64,000 nt of DNA from Staphylococcus cohnii subsp. cohnii (GCF_002902365.1 NZ_PPQC01000014.1:62001-126000), one strand, 5' to 3'; shown: positions 19,753 through 29,860, counted from the stretch's first letter. The notes: generated by a model from the letters alone, not told the origin. Numbers and translations: made by a program.

Positions 19753-20787
19753 TTAATTTGTCTGTTTTTTCATTCTAGGTAGATTGAAATTTAAGCTTGT
19801 CATATTAAATTTATTAATCATTTTTCCTATAACTAGACTTAATAAAATACTAGTAATTGATACCGTAACAATCGTTATTACAGACTTAATTGGATCATTA
19901 AATCCAAACAGTACAATAGCACCGGCAATTGGCGTCGCCATACCCGTCACATTGATTACTAATCCACTAAATGTGACAATACATGCGTTTACCACACCAA
20001 TAAGCGCATTTGTACCATAGAGTTGTAAAGGATACTTCGCAATGATATCTATTTGGGTTAATGGTTCAACTGCAACTGCAAAAGCTTTAGAGGCGTTACC
20101 TATTTTTAATTGTTTAAACATAATGAAATTGACAAATGAGCTACCCGTACATGTCAGTGCTCCAATTGCCATTGGCAAACCAGTTAGTCCTAATAAACTT
20201 GTTAATACCATAGAACTAAGTGGTGTCATACCTGTAACAGGAATAATGAGGCCTAAAATAATTGCTAAGACATAAGGATTATTATCACCAACAGCCGTCA
20301 CAGCACTACCAATTTGTTTTAATAATGCGATAACGCCAGGGCTCATAATACTTGCAAGAAGGAATGAAACAGCAGGGGCAAATAAAATTACAGTTATTAA
20401 ATCTAAGCCTTCAGGGACTTTCTTTTCTAAAAATTTAATAGCAAAAGAAACTAAATAAGCAGCTAAAAAAGCAGGTAGTAATTTAAAGTCATGAAGTACT
20501 AAACCAACAATTACAGCAAAAACTGGCGAGACACCTAATTTTAAACAAGTAAGAAAGCCAACTGCTACACCACTTAAACTACCAGCTAAGTCACCAATCT
20601 CTTGCAAAAATTTAATGTCAAAAACACCACCAATAGCATAACTTAAAAATGCTTGCGGTAAGAATGTTGCACAGGCAGCGCCCGATAATGCTTGTAGCCC
20701 TTTCTTACCATAAGGTGCAAAGTTTAAAAATAACGTCATAGCTAACAAAACAATGAGTAGCGTTCCTACACCTAAAATAATATCCAT
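19753..20787 (-). CDS. EIIC-like (PTS_EIIC_2) permease of the serine dehydratase operon
   Basis: This 344-aa membrane protein has about nine helices. The Gly- and Pro-rich segments (PVTGMTPLSSMVL, GVVNACIVTFSG) resemble the PTS_EIIC_2 domain family. No EIIA or EIIB domain is present and no PTS partner lies nearby. Genes of this type accompany sdaAB in staphylococci, so a serine or related substrate transporter is a reasonable inference. ATG 20787 follows GAGGTTTGAGGAA. It is first in the operon, 12 bases before sdaAB. Confidence 0.7.
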   Translation of the reverse strand: MDIILGVGTLLIVLLAMTLFLNFAPYGKKGLQALSGAACATFLPQAFLSYAIGGVFDIKFLQEIGDLAGSLSGVAVGFLTCLKLGVSPVFAVIVGLVLHDFKLLPAFLAAYLVSFAIKFLEKKVPEGLDLITVILFAPAVSFLLASIMSPGVIALLKQIGSAVTAVGDNNPYVLAIILGLIIPVTGMTPLSSMVLTSLLGLTGLPMAIGALTCTGSSFVNFIMFKQLKIGNASKAFAVAVEPLTQIDIIAKYPLQLYGTNALIGVVNACIVTFSGLVINVTGMATPIAGAIVLFGFNDPIKSVITIVTVSITSILLSLVIGKMINKFNMTSLNFNLPRMKKQTN

Positions 20788-21336
20788 TTCCTCAAACCTC
20801 TTTCTATTTTCATTGATATCTATCACTTTTTTATTTCCAACCACATCATAAAACTTTGTGAAAGCACTTACAACGGCAAAAAAACAGACTTTTATGAAAT
20901 ATTTGTGAATAAATTCACAAAATAGAGAATTTTATATAATATAATAAACAATTTAACAAATTGATTATTATATTAAGTTAATGGATTTATGAAAGCGAAT
21001 AAACTTTAAACCAGGATATGCATACAAAAATTATTAGAACTTGAACAAACACCTGAATTTTTCTTATTATCATAAAATATTAAGCACTGTCATTGCGCAA
21101 CAAACTCAAAAATTTCATAAAAAACACCAATTTCTATATTGTTACAATAGAAATTGGCGGTTACTGTTTAAGCGAAACTACTAATATTACGAACGCTTAA
21201 AGCATTGGTCATATTGAGATAATCAACTTAATAAATCTTTTTAATATGAAAATGTTTCATGCTTAATTATTTTTCTTAACGATAGCTTTTCTATAATTTC
21301 ATTAAAGATGATTTTATCGTCACTTTTTAATATTTA
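20788..21336. other. Intergenic region with a hairpin
   Basis: 550 bases without a supported gene. A 12-bp hairpin at 21128-21159 (CCAATTTCTAT / ATAGAAATTGG) shares its arm with the terminator at 15896-15945. The promoter of the EIIC-sdaAB-sdaAA operon should lie at 20850-20960, where an inverted TTTGTGAATAAATTCACAAA is seen near 20900 and could be an operator. Confidence 0.45.
20901..20921. promoter_or_regulatory. Candidate operator (inverted repeat)
   Basis: TTTGTGAATAAATTCACAAA is a near-perfect palindrome about 115 bases upstream of the EIIC gene start. It has the form of a CRP/FNR-type or Rex-like box (TTGTGAA-N4-TTCACAA, the staphylococcal Rex motif). Rex control of a fermentative serine-utilisation operon would fit, but this is inference. 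Confidence 0.55.
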
Positions 21337-21912
21337 CTATCTCGGTTTGAAGGGACCCCAAGTAATTTTCTGTTTGCCATCTAACGGAATGGAATCAATC
21401 GTATTCGACACATCATCAAACCATTTTAAAAATGCAGGGTTTTTGTCTAAATGCGCTTCGGCACTGTCTTCACTAATATCGTGTAAATACCATGCCTTAC
21501 TTTCAAATTCATACTGAATCTGTGAATATGCGAGACGAGTTAAATCAACACTATCATATAAACAGTTTACATGCTTCACGAGATTCGGAGCTTGTGAAAT
21601 TAAACTATTAGATATAGTTTTTTTATGCGTTTGATTATCTAAATCATTCCACATTCTTAACTGGCCGTCCATTTGGAAGAATATATCTATTGTAGAATCA
21701 TCTTCGTTAAATGAAATAAGAATAAATATACGTTCTGCTGTGTGATCAACGGAATTAATTGCTCCGACAACTAACTTTTGGGCCATTTTCACCCAATAGG
21801 CTTGAGCTTCTTGAGGGGTTAGTTTACTGCTAGAAGAATAAATATATTGCTCATTCGCTTTATGCTTTCCATGCGCTTTCTTACCAAAAAATTTATCAAA
21901 CATGCTCAACAT
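21337..21912 (-). CDS. Conserved hypothetical protein (191 aa)
   Basis: The protein is soluble, with basic N-terminus MLSMFDKFFGKKAHGKHK, central strands around ERIFILISFNEDDSTIDIFFQ and C-terminus KITWGPFKPR. ATG 21912 is chosen for AGAAAGGGG upstream. The family is not recognised; the acidic alpha/beta profile resembles cytoplasmic immunity-type proteins but no match is claimed. It lies 66 bases downstream of nfrA on the same strand. Confidence 0.6.
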   Translation of the reverse strand: MLSMFDKFFGKKAHGKHKANEQYIYSSSSKLTPQEAQAYWVKMAQKLVVGAINSVDHTAERIFILISFNEDDSTIDIFFQMDGQLRMWNDLDNQTHKKTISNSLISQAPNLVKHVNCLYDSVDLTRLAYSQIQYEFESKAWYLHDISEDSAEAHLDKNPAFLKWFDDVSNTIDSIPLDGKQKITWGPFKPR

Positions 21913-21978
21913 AACCAACCCCTTTCTTAAATATGACCTATCCATCATAAATGACACGCAACAGAAGTTGTCAGTGAA

Positions 21979-22734
21979 TTATTTTTTAATAAAACCTGAT
22001 TTATTCAATTGTTCTAACATATCTAGTCTCTGCTTAGCACTCATAAAATTAGAAATTTGTTCTGACCATGTTTCATTACGTTCGCCATTTGTACGAGATG
22101 CATAATATTTACTTACGGTTTCATCGTAATCTGCCAATGTTTTACGCTGCGTTTCTTTATCACTGTCGTATTTATTGTGATGGAAGATATTTTCAAGTGG
22201 TAAGCGTGGTTTAGGATTTCCATTTTCATCATCTGCTGGCAGACCTAATGCCATACCAAATAATGGGAAAGTATGCTTAGGTAAGTCTAAAATTTCACGC
22301 ACACGTTCAACATCATTTCTCAGTGATCCTAAATAAACCATGCCATATCCCATATCTTCAGCTGCAGCAGCAATATTTTGAGCAACTAATGTCGCATCAA
22401 TCGTCCCGACCAATAAACCTTCTGCTGATTCAAATGAAGTCGCCATATCTTTTTTAGTATTTTCATTTACAATTGCATGTCTGTAATAATCCATGACAAA
22501 AACAAATAAATAACCGTTTTCTACCACGTAAGGTTGACCTGACACTTCTTTCAAGTCTTCTTTAATTTCAGGATCATCTATACCTATAATTGAATAGGCT
22601 TGTAAATAACTAGACGTTGAGGCGCTTTGCCCGGCCTCAATTAATTTTTTAATATGTTCTTCTGAAATAGGTTCATCCTTAAAACTTCTGACTGAATGGT
22701 GTTTTTTCAATAAGTTGTATACATAATCAGACAT
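21979..22734 (-). CDS. nfrA: NADPH-dependent nitroreductase/flavin reductase NfrA
   Basis: This 251-aa flavoprotein of the nitroreductase family uses FMN and NADPH to reduce flavins, nitro compounds and disulfides. The FMN-binding N-terminus HHSVRSFKDEPI, the QSASTSSYLQAY loop and the GMVYLGSLRND and PLFGMALGLP segments are typical. In S. aureus nfrA lies between tcyP and ahpC as here. GAGCGG precedes ATG 22734. It is probably redox-stress linked through its neighbours. Confidence 0.88.
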   Translation of the reverse strand: MSDYVYNLLKKHHSVRSFKDEPISEEHIKKLIEAGQSASTSSYLQAYSIIGIDDPEIKEDLKEVSGQPYVVENGYLFVFVMDYYRHAIVNENTKKDMATSFESAEGLLVGTIDATLVAQNIAAAAEDMGYGMVYLGSLRNDVERVREILDLPKHTFPLFGMALGLPADDENGNPKPRLPLENIFHHNKYDSDKETQRKTLADYDETVSKYYASRTNGERNETWSEQISNFMSAKQRLDMLEQLNKSGFIKK

Positions 22735-23130
22735 GTATTATCCGCTCCTCTTTTATGTAAGTGTTTATAGTATTTAAATGTTAACAAAGCTCGCAGTGAA
22801 TTGCTTGTTATTTGTTTACCCTTTTTCACACTAATTAAATGTTAATCCCCTTTTAAATATTAGGTATTCATAAAATATATGAACAAAATAAAGCATGAAT
22901 GTAACGCTTATGTGACTCAAATAAATAAGTCATCTTAACACATATAATATAAATGAACACATAAAGCATATTTCTAAAAATTCTTCTCTCAGATTTCGCA
23001 TTATTACAAACTTTTTGGCGTTTTGTAAAATACCTTGTTAAAAAAATAATAACGTTCAAAACTAATTCAAAAATTGAAATGTTTTCAAAATCATTTAATG
23101 TGGAATGATATTAATAAGGGGGTAATTCAT

Positions 23131-25122
23131 TTGAGTAACAAAAAACAGGAACAATTAAAAAATGTAGAAAAAAACAATGACGATAAAGCAATGACGATGA
23201 ATAATGGTGTTAAAGTAAGCGAGGATGAAAACACCTTAACTGTTGGTGAACGTGGTCCTAGCTTACTAGAAGATTTTCATTTCAGAGAAAAAATTATGCA
23301 CTTTGACCATGAACGTATTCCTGAAAGAATCGTACATGCACGTGGTTTTGGCGCTCACGGTGAATTTCAAGTTTACAAAGATTTATCTGAATACACTTCT
23401 GCAGACTTTTTAACACATCCTGAAAAGACTACCCCAGTGTTTGTCAGATTCTCTACTGTCCAAGGGTCAAAAGGTTCTCCAGACACGGTAAGAGATGTGC
23501 GTGGTTTTGCTACAAAATTCTATACAGATGAAGGTATCTTTGATTTAGTAGGTAATGATATACCTGTTTTCTTTATACAGGATGCTATTAAATTCCCAGA
23601 TTTAATTCACGCTGTTAAACCTGAACCGCACAATGAAATGCCTCAAGGTGGCACTGCACACGATACATTTTGGGACTTTTTCGCACAAAACCCAGAAACA
23701 ATGCACACGGCTGTTTGGGCTATGAGTGACAGAGGAATCCCTAAAAATTTCAGACAAATTGAAGGCTTTGGTGTTCATACTTTCCGTTTAGTTAATAGTA
23801 AAGGGCAATCCTATTTTGTTAAATTCCATTGGAAACCAGTTCAAGGTTTAGAATCATTGGTATGGGATGAAGCACAAATCTTATCTGGTAAAGATATTGA
23901 TTTCCACCGTAAAGATTTATATGAAGCAATTGAAAAAGGAGACTACCCTGAGTGGGAATTAGGTCTGCAAATCATTCGACCAGAGCAAGAATTTGATTTT
24001 GATTTTGATATTTTAGACCCAACAAAAATATGGCCCGAAGATGAGGTTCCAGTTGAAATTGTTGGCAAAATGACGTTAAATCAAAATGTATCTAATGTTT
24101 TTGATGAAACAGAACAAGCCGCATTCCATCCTGGTCACATCGTACCTGGCATTGATTTTTCTAACGATCCTCTATTACAAGGACGTTTATTCTCATATAC
24201 AGATACGCAAATATCAAGATTGGGCGGACCAAACTTTAATCAAATTCCAATTAATCGACCAGTTAACGAAGTACACAACAATCAAAGAGACGCTATGCAT
24301 CAAATGAATGTCCATAAAGGACAAACAGCGTACCACAACAATGCTTTAAACAACAACGATCCTCACACAACACCTAAAGAAGAAGGCGGTTATGAACATT
24401 ACCAAGAAAAAGTTGAAGGCCGTAAAATACAAAAACGTAGTGAAAGCTTTAAAGACTACTACAGTCAAGCTAAACTTTATTTAAACAGTTTAACAGAGCC
24501 TGAATTTGACCATACCGTAGACGGATTTTCATTTGAAATTGGTAAATGTAAATCAGCTGTGGTTAAACAAAATGCAGTAAATCAATTGAACAAAGTTGAT
24601 CGTACATTGGCAGAACGTGTCGCAGCAAACGTAGGTGTCGAAGTGCCAGCAGAAAATGAAGAAGTACAAACTGATGTAAAAGATAGTAAGTTAACAATGG
24701 AAAAATTCGATATACCATTACCTGGGCATTCTGTAGCAGTACTAGTGAATGGTGAAATAGATGAAGAAACATTAAAATCATACGCCAAAACATTTGTCGA
24801 CAATAAACTCAACTATGCTTTTGTAGGCAAGCAGCCTAAAGATATCACTAAAGATTTCGGCATAACTGAAACGTATGATACTGCACACCCTACATTATTT
24901 GATAGTGTGTTTGTAATTTCAGATGGTACAGAATTATCACCGGATGCAGAGGCATTTGCTGAACTTACTTACAAACACAACAAACCGTTAATAGTTAATC
25001 AAGCTGCATCAGAAAAACTATCAAGTGCAAAACTAGACTTGGACGCACCCGGTGTATTTATTTCAGATGATGCTCAAACAATTGTTCAAGCATTTGAACG
25101 CGCAAGATATTGGGACAGATAA
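23131..25122 (+). CDS. Large-subunit catalase with DJ-1-like C-terminal domain
   Basis: This 663-aa haem catalase decomposes hydrogen peroxide. The catalytic His is in ERIVHARGFGAHGEF, the distal Asn in LVGNDIPVFFIQD and the proximal Tyr in FSYTDTQISRLGGPNF. Residues beyond about 505 (start VAVLVNGEIDEETLKSY) form the flavodoxin/DJ-1-like domain that separates clade 2 catalases such as KatE from the roughly 500-aa KatA. The start is taken as TTG 23131 because AAGGGGG precedes it; an upstream in-frame ATG has no ribosome binding site. A weak sigma-B-like box (GTTTTC-N15-GGAATG) lies at 23081-23107. The location beside nfrA and ahpCF forms a peroxide-defence neighbourhood. Confidence 0.93.
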   Translation: MSNKKQEQLKNVEKNNDDKAMTMNNGVKVSEDENTLTVGERGPSLLEDFHFREKIMHFDHERIPERIVHARGFGAHGEFQVYKDLSEYTSADFLTHPEKTTPVFVRFSTVQGSKGSPDTVRDVRGFATKFYTDEGIFDLVGNDIPVFFIQDAIKFPDLIHAVKPEPHNEMPQGGTAHDTFWDFFAQNPETMHTAVWAMSDRGIPKNFRQIEGFGVHTFRLVNSKGQSYFVKFHWKPVQGLESLVWDEAQILSGKDIDFHRKDLYEAIEKGDYPEWELGLQIIRPEQEFDFDFDILDPTKIWPEDEVPVEIVGKMTLNQNVSNVFDETEQAAFHPGHIVPGIDFSNDPLLQGRLFSYTDTQISRLGGPNFNQIPINRPVNEVHNNQRDAMHQMNVHKGQTAYHNNALNNNDPHTTPKEEGGYEHYQEKVEGRKIQKRSESFKDYYSQAKLYLNSLTEPEFDHTVDGFSFEIGKCKSAVVKQNAVNQLNKVDRTLAERVAANVGVEVPAENEEVQTDVKDSKLTMEKFDIPLPGHSVAVLVNGEIDEETLKSYAKTFVDNKLNYAFVGKQPKDITKDFGITETYDTAHPTLFDSVFVISDGTELSPDAEAFAELTYKHNKPLIVNQAASEKLSSAKLDLDAPGVFISDDAQTIVQAFERARYWDR

Positions 25123-25177
25123 GCTTATACAATTAAAATCATCTGTCCATTAAACGATATATTTAATGATACAAAAG

Positions 25178-25226
25178 TACGAGAAAGAAATTTTTTCATT
25201 GTAGTTTAATTTCTTTCTCGTCTTTT
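25178..25226 (+). terminator. Terminator of the catalase gene
   Basis: ACGAGAAAGAAAT and ATTTCTTTCTCGT form a 13-bp stem followed by CTTTTTTAT. Confidence 0.9.
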
Positions 25227-25401
25227 TTATGTAAATATGGGTAAATACATACTAAACATTTAAATATTTAATTTTAAACTCTATTTATTCCAAAATACCT
25301 TCAAATACGCAATTGCAACCTCGAGTTGCATAATAGGAAACGATTAAGTGCGTGACATTACATGGTTATACAGTTAATTTCAAATAAAAGGAGTGATAAC
25401 T

Positions 25402-25752
25402 ATGGAAATTGGAACACGAATCAAAGAACAACGTGAACTCAAAAATTGGTCACAAGATGAACTTGCTGAAATATTAAATATTTCGCGTCAAAGTATTTCA
25501 AAATGGGAACTAAACAAAGTCTATCCTAGTATTGATATGCTCATTAAAATGAGCGATTTATTCGACGTGTCTTTAGATGAACTCATTAAAGGAGATAAAG
25601 CATTAAAAAAGACGATTATTGAAACCTATCAACAACCAGTTTCTAATCAGAAAGATCGACCTATGAATGGTTGGGAGTTTTTATCTAACTATTGGTGGTT
25701 ATTCTTCCCTGTAGCATTTATTATTTGGTGGATGGTACAGTCGTTTGTTTAA
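25402..25752 (+). CDS. Membrane-anchored XRE-family regulator
   Basis: This is a 116-aa protein. Residues 4-60 form a Cro/CI-type helix-turn-helix (IGTRIKEQRELKNWSQDELA, recognition helix ISRQSISKWE). A short linker then leads to one C-terminal membrane helix (WWLFFPVAFIIWWMVQ). AAAGGAGTGAT precedes ATG 25402. Such HTH-plus-membrane proteins often control neighbouring genes in response to envelope signals. It follows the catalase gene but has its own leader. The target is unknown. Confidence 0.8.
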   Translation: MEIGTRIKEQRELKNWSQDELAEILNISRQSISKWELNKVYPSIDMLIKMSDLFDVSLDELIKGDKALKKTIIETYQQPVSNQKDRPMNGWEFLSNYWWLFFPVAFIIWWMVQSFV

Positions 25753-26313
25753 TTATAAAAAGCGATGCTTCCCAAAATTACAATAATTACTCTATGCAAT
25801 TTAATCATTCAATAAATACAGTTATCTATTTTTAGTATGAAATCGTTGAATAAATGTGAAAATGCGATGATAGTGTGAAACAATAAATCTATTAATTATC
25901 ATTAAAAATGATGTAATATTCGCTTATCATTACAGATTCCGAAAACGGTAATTGCATTCACAAATTTGTGACAATTTTTATAAGCCCACCATATCAAACT
26001 TTCATAGCCTTCCTTCTCAATTCTTATGTTTAGTTGAGAATAGGAAGGTTATTTATTGAGTGTGAAAGAAAATACAAATAATGTATATGCTTTCATTTTT
26101 GAATGTAGCTGAATTAACTTTATTGTCTTCCAATGCAAATAACGAGCACGATTTAAAACCAATGTGCTTTGAAGGTTCTAATGTTGACGAAACGATAGCT
26201 ACATGCAATAATAGTAATCGAAAGATTAGAATTATTATAATTAAGAAATTATGATAATCTAATTCAATAATACTTAAACTAACACTAAGTTATTAAATAG
26301 GAGGATGTTTCAC
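25753..26313. other. Intergenic region upstream of ahpC
   Basis: 560 bases. It contains a strong inverted repeat at about 25998-26052 (AGCCTTCCTTCTCAA ... TTGAGAATAGGAAGGTT), possibly a terminator or small RNA, and the PerR-like box at 26226. No ORF with a ribosome binding site was seen. Confidence 0.4.
26226..26240. promoter_or_regulatory. PerR box of ahpCF
   Basis: TTAGAATTATTATAA differs from the PerR consensus TTATAATTATTATAA at one position. It lies 74 bases before ahpC, a classical PerR target repressed until peroxide oxidises PerR. Confidence 0.8.
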
Positions 26314-26883
26314 ATGTCTTTAATCAACAAGGAAATTTTACCATTTACAGCTAATGCTTACGATCCAAAGAAAGATGAGTTTTTCGAAGTTTCTGATGAA
26401 AACTTAAAAGGTTCTTGGAGTGTTGTTTGCTTCTACCCAGCAGACTTCTCATTCGTATGCCCTACTGAATTAGAAGATTTACAAAATCAATATGATAAAT
26501 TACAAGAATTAGGTGTAAACGTATATTCAGTTTCAACTGATACACACTTCGTACACAAAGCTTGGCATGATCACTCTGAAGCGATTAATAAAATTCAATA
26601 TACAATGATTGGTGACCCTTCACAAACAATCACTCGTAATTTTGACGTATTAGATGAAGAACTTGGCCTAGCTCAACGTGGTACATTTATCGTTGACCCT
26701 GATGGTGTAGTTCAAGCAGCTGAAATTAATGCAGACGGTATTGGCCGTGATGCAAGTACATTAGTACACAAAATTAAAGCAGCGCAATATGTACGTCAAC
26801 ACCCAGGTGAAGTTTGCCCAGCAAAATGGGAAGAAGGTTCAGAAACATTACAACCTGGTCTTGACTTAGTAGGTAAAATCTAA
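26314..26883 (+). CDS. ahpC: Alkyl hydroperoxide reductase subunit C
   Basis: This 189-aa typical 2-Cys peroxiredoxin reduces peroxides and peroxynitrite. The peroxidatic Cys49 is in FSFVCPTE and the resolving Cys near residue 168 is in GEVCPAKW. The catalytic Thr precedes the Cys49 loop as usual. AGGAGGATG precedes ATG 26314. It is cotranscribed with ahpF (16-base gap) and controlled by the upstream PerR box. Confidence 0.97.
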   Translation: MSLINKEILPFTANAYDPKKDEFFEVSDENLKGSWSVVCFYPADFSFVCPTELEDLQNQYDKLQELGVNVYSVSTDTHFVHKAWHDHSEAINKIQYTMIGDPSQTITRNFDVLDEELGLAQRGTFIVDPDGVVQAAEINADGIGRDASTLVHKIKAAQYVRQHPGEVCPAKWEEGSETLQPGLDLVGKI

Positions 26884-26899
26884 GGAGGCATTGATTTGA

Positions 26900-28423
26900 A
26901 TGCTTAATGATCAGCTAAAATCACAATTACAACAATTACTTCAATTAATGGAAGGTGATGTTGTACTAAGCGCAAGTCTTGGTACAGATGATAAATCAAA
27001 AGAACTAAAAGAGTTGCTAGATGAAGTTGCTGCAGCATCATCTCATATCACAATTGAAGAGAAAGACTTAAAACGTACACCAAGCTTTACAGTGGATAAA
27101 CCTGACGAAGATACAGGTATTACATTCGCTGGTTTACCTATGGGTCATGAATTTAATTCACTTGTATTAGCTTTATTACAAGTAAGTGGTCGCGCGCCTA
27201 AAGAAGAACAATCTGTAATAGATCAAATTAAAGCTTTAGATCGCCCACTCAATTTTGAAACTTATATTAGTTTAACCTGTCAAAAATGCCCTGATGTCGT
27301 TCAAGCATTGAACTTAATGAGTTTATTAAACCCAAATATCACTCATACAATGATTGATGGTGCTATTTTCAGAGAAGAATCTGAGGATATCATGGCAGTA
27401 CCAGCTATCTATTTAGATGGTGAAGAATTTGGTAATGGACGTATGACAGTACAAGATATATTATCTGAACTAGGTAGTAAAGCAGACCCTTCAGAATTCA
27501 ACGATAAAGATCCTTATGACGTGTTAATCGTTGGTGGTGGTCCTGCGAGTGGTAGTGCCGCTATCTATACTGCACGTAAAGGATTGCGCACTGGTATTGT
27601 TGCTGATCGCATTGGTGGTCAAGTCAATGATACTGCAACAATTGAAAACTTTATTACTGTCAAAGAAACAGATGGTCCTAAATTCTCATCTGCACTTGAA
27701 GATCATGTAAAACAATATAATGTGGATATCATGACAGGTGTCAGAGCAAGTGATATTGAAAAAACAGACAATGGTATTGTTATCACTTTAGATAACGATG
27801 CTAAATTACAAAGTAAAACTGTTATTATCGCTACAGGTGCACGCTGGCGTAAGTTAGAAGTACCTGGTGAAGAAGCCCTTATTAATAAAGGGGTGGCATT
27901 CTGCCCGCACTGTGACGGACCTCTATTTGAAAATAAAAACGTTGCTGTTGTAGGTGGCGGTAACTCAGGTGTTGAAGCTGCAATAGACTTAGCAGGTATT
28001 GTAGAACATGTTACCCTACTTGAGCGTAACGCTACGCTTAGAGCAGACAACGTATTACAAGAACGTTTAAGCTCTTTACCAAATGTTACAATTATTAAAA
28101 ATGCACAAACAACTGAAGTATTAGGTGAAAATGCAGTTACTGGTCTTAAATATCAAGACAAAGCAACTGGTGAAGATCACACAATAGAATTGGAAGGTAT
28201 ATTCGTACAAATCGGACTACTTCCAAATACAGAATGGTTAGAAAATTACGTTGAATTAAACCAAGCAAATGAAATAATCATTGATCGTAAAAATGCTACA
28301 AGCATCCCTGGAGTATTTGCTGCAGGTGATGTCACAGACGATCGTAATAAACAAATTATTATTTCAATGGGCGCAGGTGCAAATGCTGCACTAAATGCAT
28401 TTGATTATATTATTCGACACTAA
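26900..28423 (+). CDS. ahpF: Alkyl hydroperoxide reductase subunit F
   Basis: This 507-aa NADH:AhpC disulfide reductase contains an N-terminal double thioredoxin-like domain with Cys127/Cys130 (TCQKCPDV). FAD- and NAD-binding domains follow (GGGPASGSAA, GGGNSGVEAA), and a second redox pair Cys335/Cys338 lies in FCPHCDGP. GGAGG lies 16 bases upstream of ATG 26900. It passes electrons from NADH to AhpC. Confidence 0.97.
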   Translation: MLNDQLKSQLQQLLQLMEGDVVLSASLGTDDKSKELKELLDEVAAASSHITIEEKDLKRTPSFTVDKPDEDTGITFAGLPMGHEFNSLVLALLQVSGRAPKEEQSVIDQIKALDRPLNFETYISLTCQKCPDVVQALNLMSLLNPNITHTMIDGAIFREESEDIMAVPAIYLDGEEFGNGRMTVQDILSELGSKADPSEFNDKDPYDVLIVGGGPASGSAAIYTARKGLRTGIVADRIGGQVNDTATIENFITVKETDGPKFSSALEDHVKQYNVDIMTGVRASDIEKTDNGIVITLDNDAKLQSKTVIIATGARWRKLEVPGEEALINKGVAFCPHCDGPLFENKNVAVVGGGNSGVEAAIDLAGIVEHVTLLERNATLRADNVLQERLSSLPNVTIIKNAQTTEVLGENAVTGLKYQDKATGEDHTIELEGIFVQIGLLPNTEWLENYVELNQANEIIIDRKNATSIPGVFAAGDVTDDRNKQIIISMGAGANAALNAFDYIIRH

Positions 28424-28447
28424 TTACTTCCCTATTCAAATAGATTA

Positions 28448-28482
28448 AAAAGGAGGACCAAATTGGTTCTCCTTTTTATTTT
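28448..28482 (+). terminator. Terminator of ahpCF
   Basis: AAAAGGAGGACCAA and TTGGTTCTCCTTTT pair around a 2-base loop and are followed by TATTTTT. Confidence 0.88.
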
Positions 28483-28695
28483 TGTTGTTTTAACTTCTAT
28501 GTGATAGCAGCGACAATTTTTCGCTATTATGAAACGTATAGACTTGAATTTTCAAACTTTGTTCAAAAGATTGTGCGTTTAACTTTATGACATCTATATC
28601 AATCAATAGCTTGAAATGATAGTCTTAGGTTATAATTTCAAAAGCATATAAATTAATATATAAATCGGACTATGATTAAAGGAGCAATACGTTTT

Positions 28696-29316
28696 ATGAA
28701 AAAAAGTATACTTATAACATTAGTATTCATGTTAACTGTGATGCTCACAGCATGTGCTAATGGCGATTCAAATGGTGATAAGCAACACAGTGAGAGACAC
28801 GCCCCTTCAAATGTAAAAAAAGTTACAGAAAATGATATCTTTGATTCTAACCAAAAAGGAGAAAATATTAGCGAGGCGGAAATGAACAAAGCGATTAAAA
28901 AATATTTGGATGTGAATTCAGATATCCTCGATAATAAATATTTATTACAATATAAATTAGATAAACAAACTGGTACGGACACTAAAATTACAGATGCACA
29001 AGCAAAAAGATTATCTGATTTATCACACAATGCAGTTAAAAATGACGTGCGTTTCAAAAAATTTGTCAAAGACAATCATCTACCTAAAGGTTATAAAGAC
29101 GATGTGGATCGAATCATAAACTATTTCACAGCGTTAAATACCACTATTAAAGATGCTGATAAGCAAATTGAAGAAGTAAACTACCAACCTCAAAATAAAC
29201 TAAACGTAGTAGACGTACCCGCAGAACAAGCGGGTGACGTAAATGGTAAAAAACAAGAAAAAATCAAAAAATTCCTTAAAGATAAGGGCATTAAAAGTGA
29301 TGCAATAGATAAGTAA
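28696..29316 (+). CDS. NDxxF-motif lipoprotein
   Basis: This 206-aa lipoprotein has lipobox LTAC (Cys near residue 20). Its mature part is charged, with the motif ENDIF that names the staphylococcal NDxxF-motif lipoprotein group. The helical middle contains EAEMNKAIKKYLDVNSDIL, and the tail ends with basic KKFLKDKGIKSDAI. The function is unknown; the protein is exposed outside the membrane. ATG 28696 is chosen because AAAGGAGCAATACGTTTT precedes it. Confidence 0.82.
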   Translation: MKKSILITLVFMLTVMLTACANGDSNGDKQHSERHAPSNVKKVTENDIFDSNQKGENISEAEMNKAIKKYLDVNSDILDNKYLLQYKLDKQTGTDTKITDAQAKRLSDLSHNAVKNDVRFKKFVKDNHLPKGYKDDVDRIINYFTALNTTIKDADKQIEEVNYQPQNKLNVVDVPAEQAGDVNGKKQEKIKKFLKDKGIKSDAIDK

Positions 29317-29506
29317 AATACAATTCATCGTTATGTAACCACTTGAGTTTGTGAACAATTTTTGAATAATTATCAATTTTACTTTAAGTTGATATCAAAT
29401 TAAACAAAATGCATTACAAAATGATGACATTAACTATTTCCAGAACTATAAAGCCTTTTCAGCGCTTAATTAAAATTATATGATTCATATTGACTTATAT
29501 TTGTAA

Positions 29507-29537
29507 AAAACCTTACACGATTGTAAGGTTTTTTAAT
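29507..29537 (+). terminator. Intrinsic terminator
   Basis: AAAAACCTTACA and TGTAAGGTTTTTT form a stem with a short loop, downstream of the lipoprotein gene. Confidence 0.85.
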
Positions 29538-29642
29538 ATAAAATGCCTTTTTTTCTCAGAGAAGTATTTGTTATCCTATGTTATAAGATTGAACATAGTA
29601 AACATAGGAGCACAGCCGAAAACTTTTTAAGGAGGTCGCACT

Positions 29643-29858
29643 ATGGTAATTACGATTTTACTAGGTGCCATGGCTGCTGTCTTCATAGCTTTTAATTTCT
29701 TTGAGAAAAAAGAAACTTATGGCGTAATTTCATATAAATCCATTGCTTTAAGTATTACTTACGTCATACTCGCAGTTATTGTTGGTAGCTTCTTAGACAA
29801 TATCAACACTATATTCCAAGGATTTCACGATAGCTTAACAGCAGCAAAAAAATATTAA
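29643..29858 (+). CDS. Small two-helix membrane protein (71 aa)
   Basis: An AAGGAGGT ribosome binding site precedes ATG 29643. The protein has an N-terminal helix (VITILLGAMAAVFIAFNFF), the polar turn EKKETYG, a second helix around TYVILAVIVGSFL, and the tail LTAAKKY. The family is not recognised. It is followed directly by its own terminator. Confidence 0.65.
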   Translation: MVITILLGAMAAVFIAFNFFEKKETYGVISYKSIALSITYVILAVIVGSFLDNINTIFQGFHDSLTAAKKY

Positions 29859-29860
29859 CC

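Noticed and set aside
22868-23059. 63-aa open frame upstream of the catalase gene
   Set aside because: It has no ribosome binding site and covers the likely promoter region of nfrA and the catalase gene.
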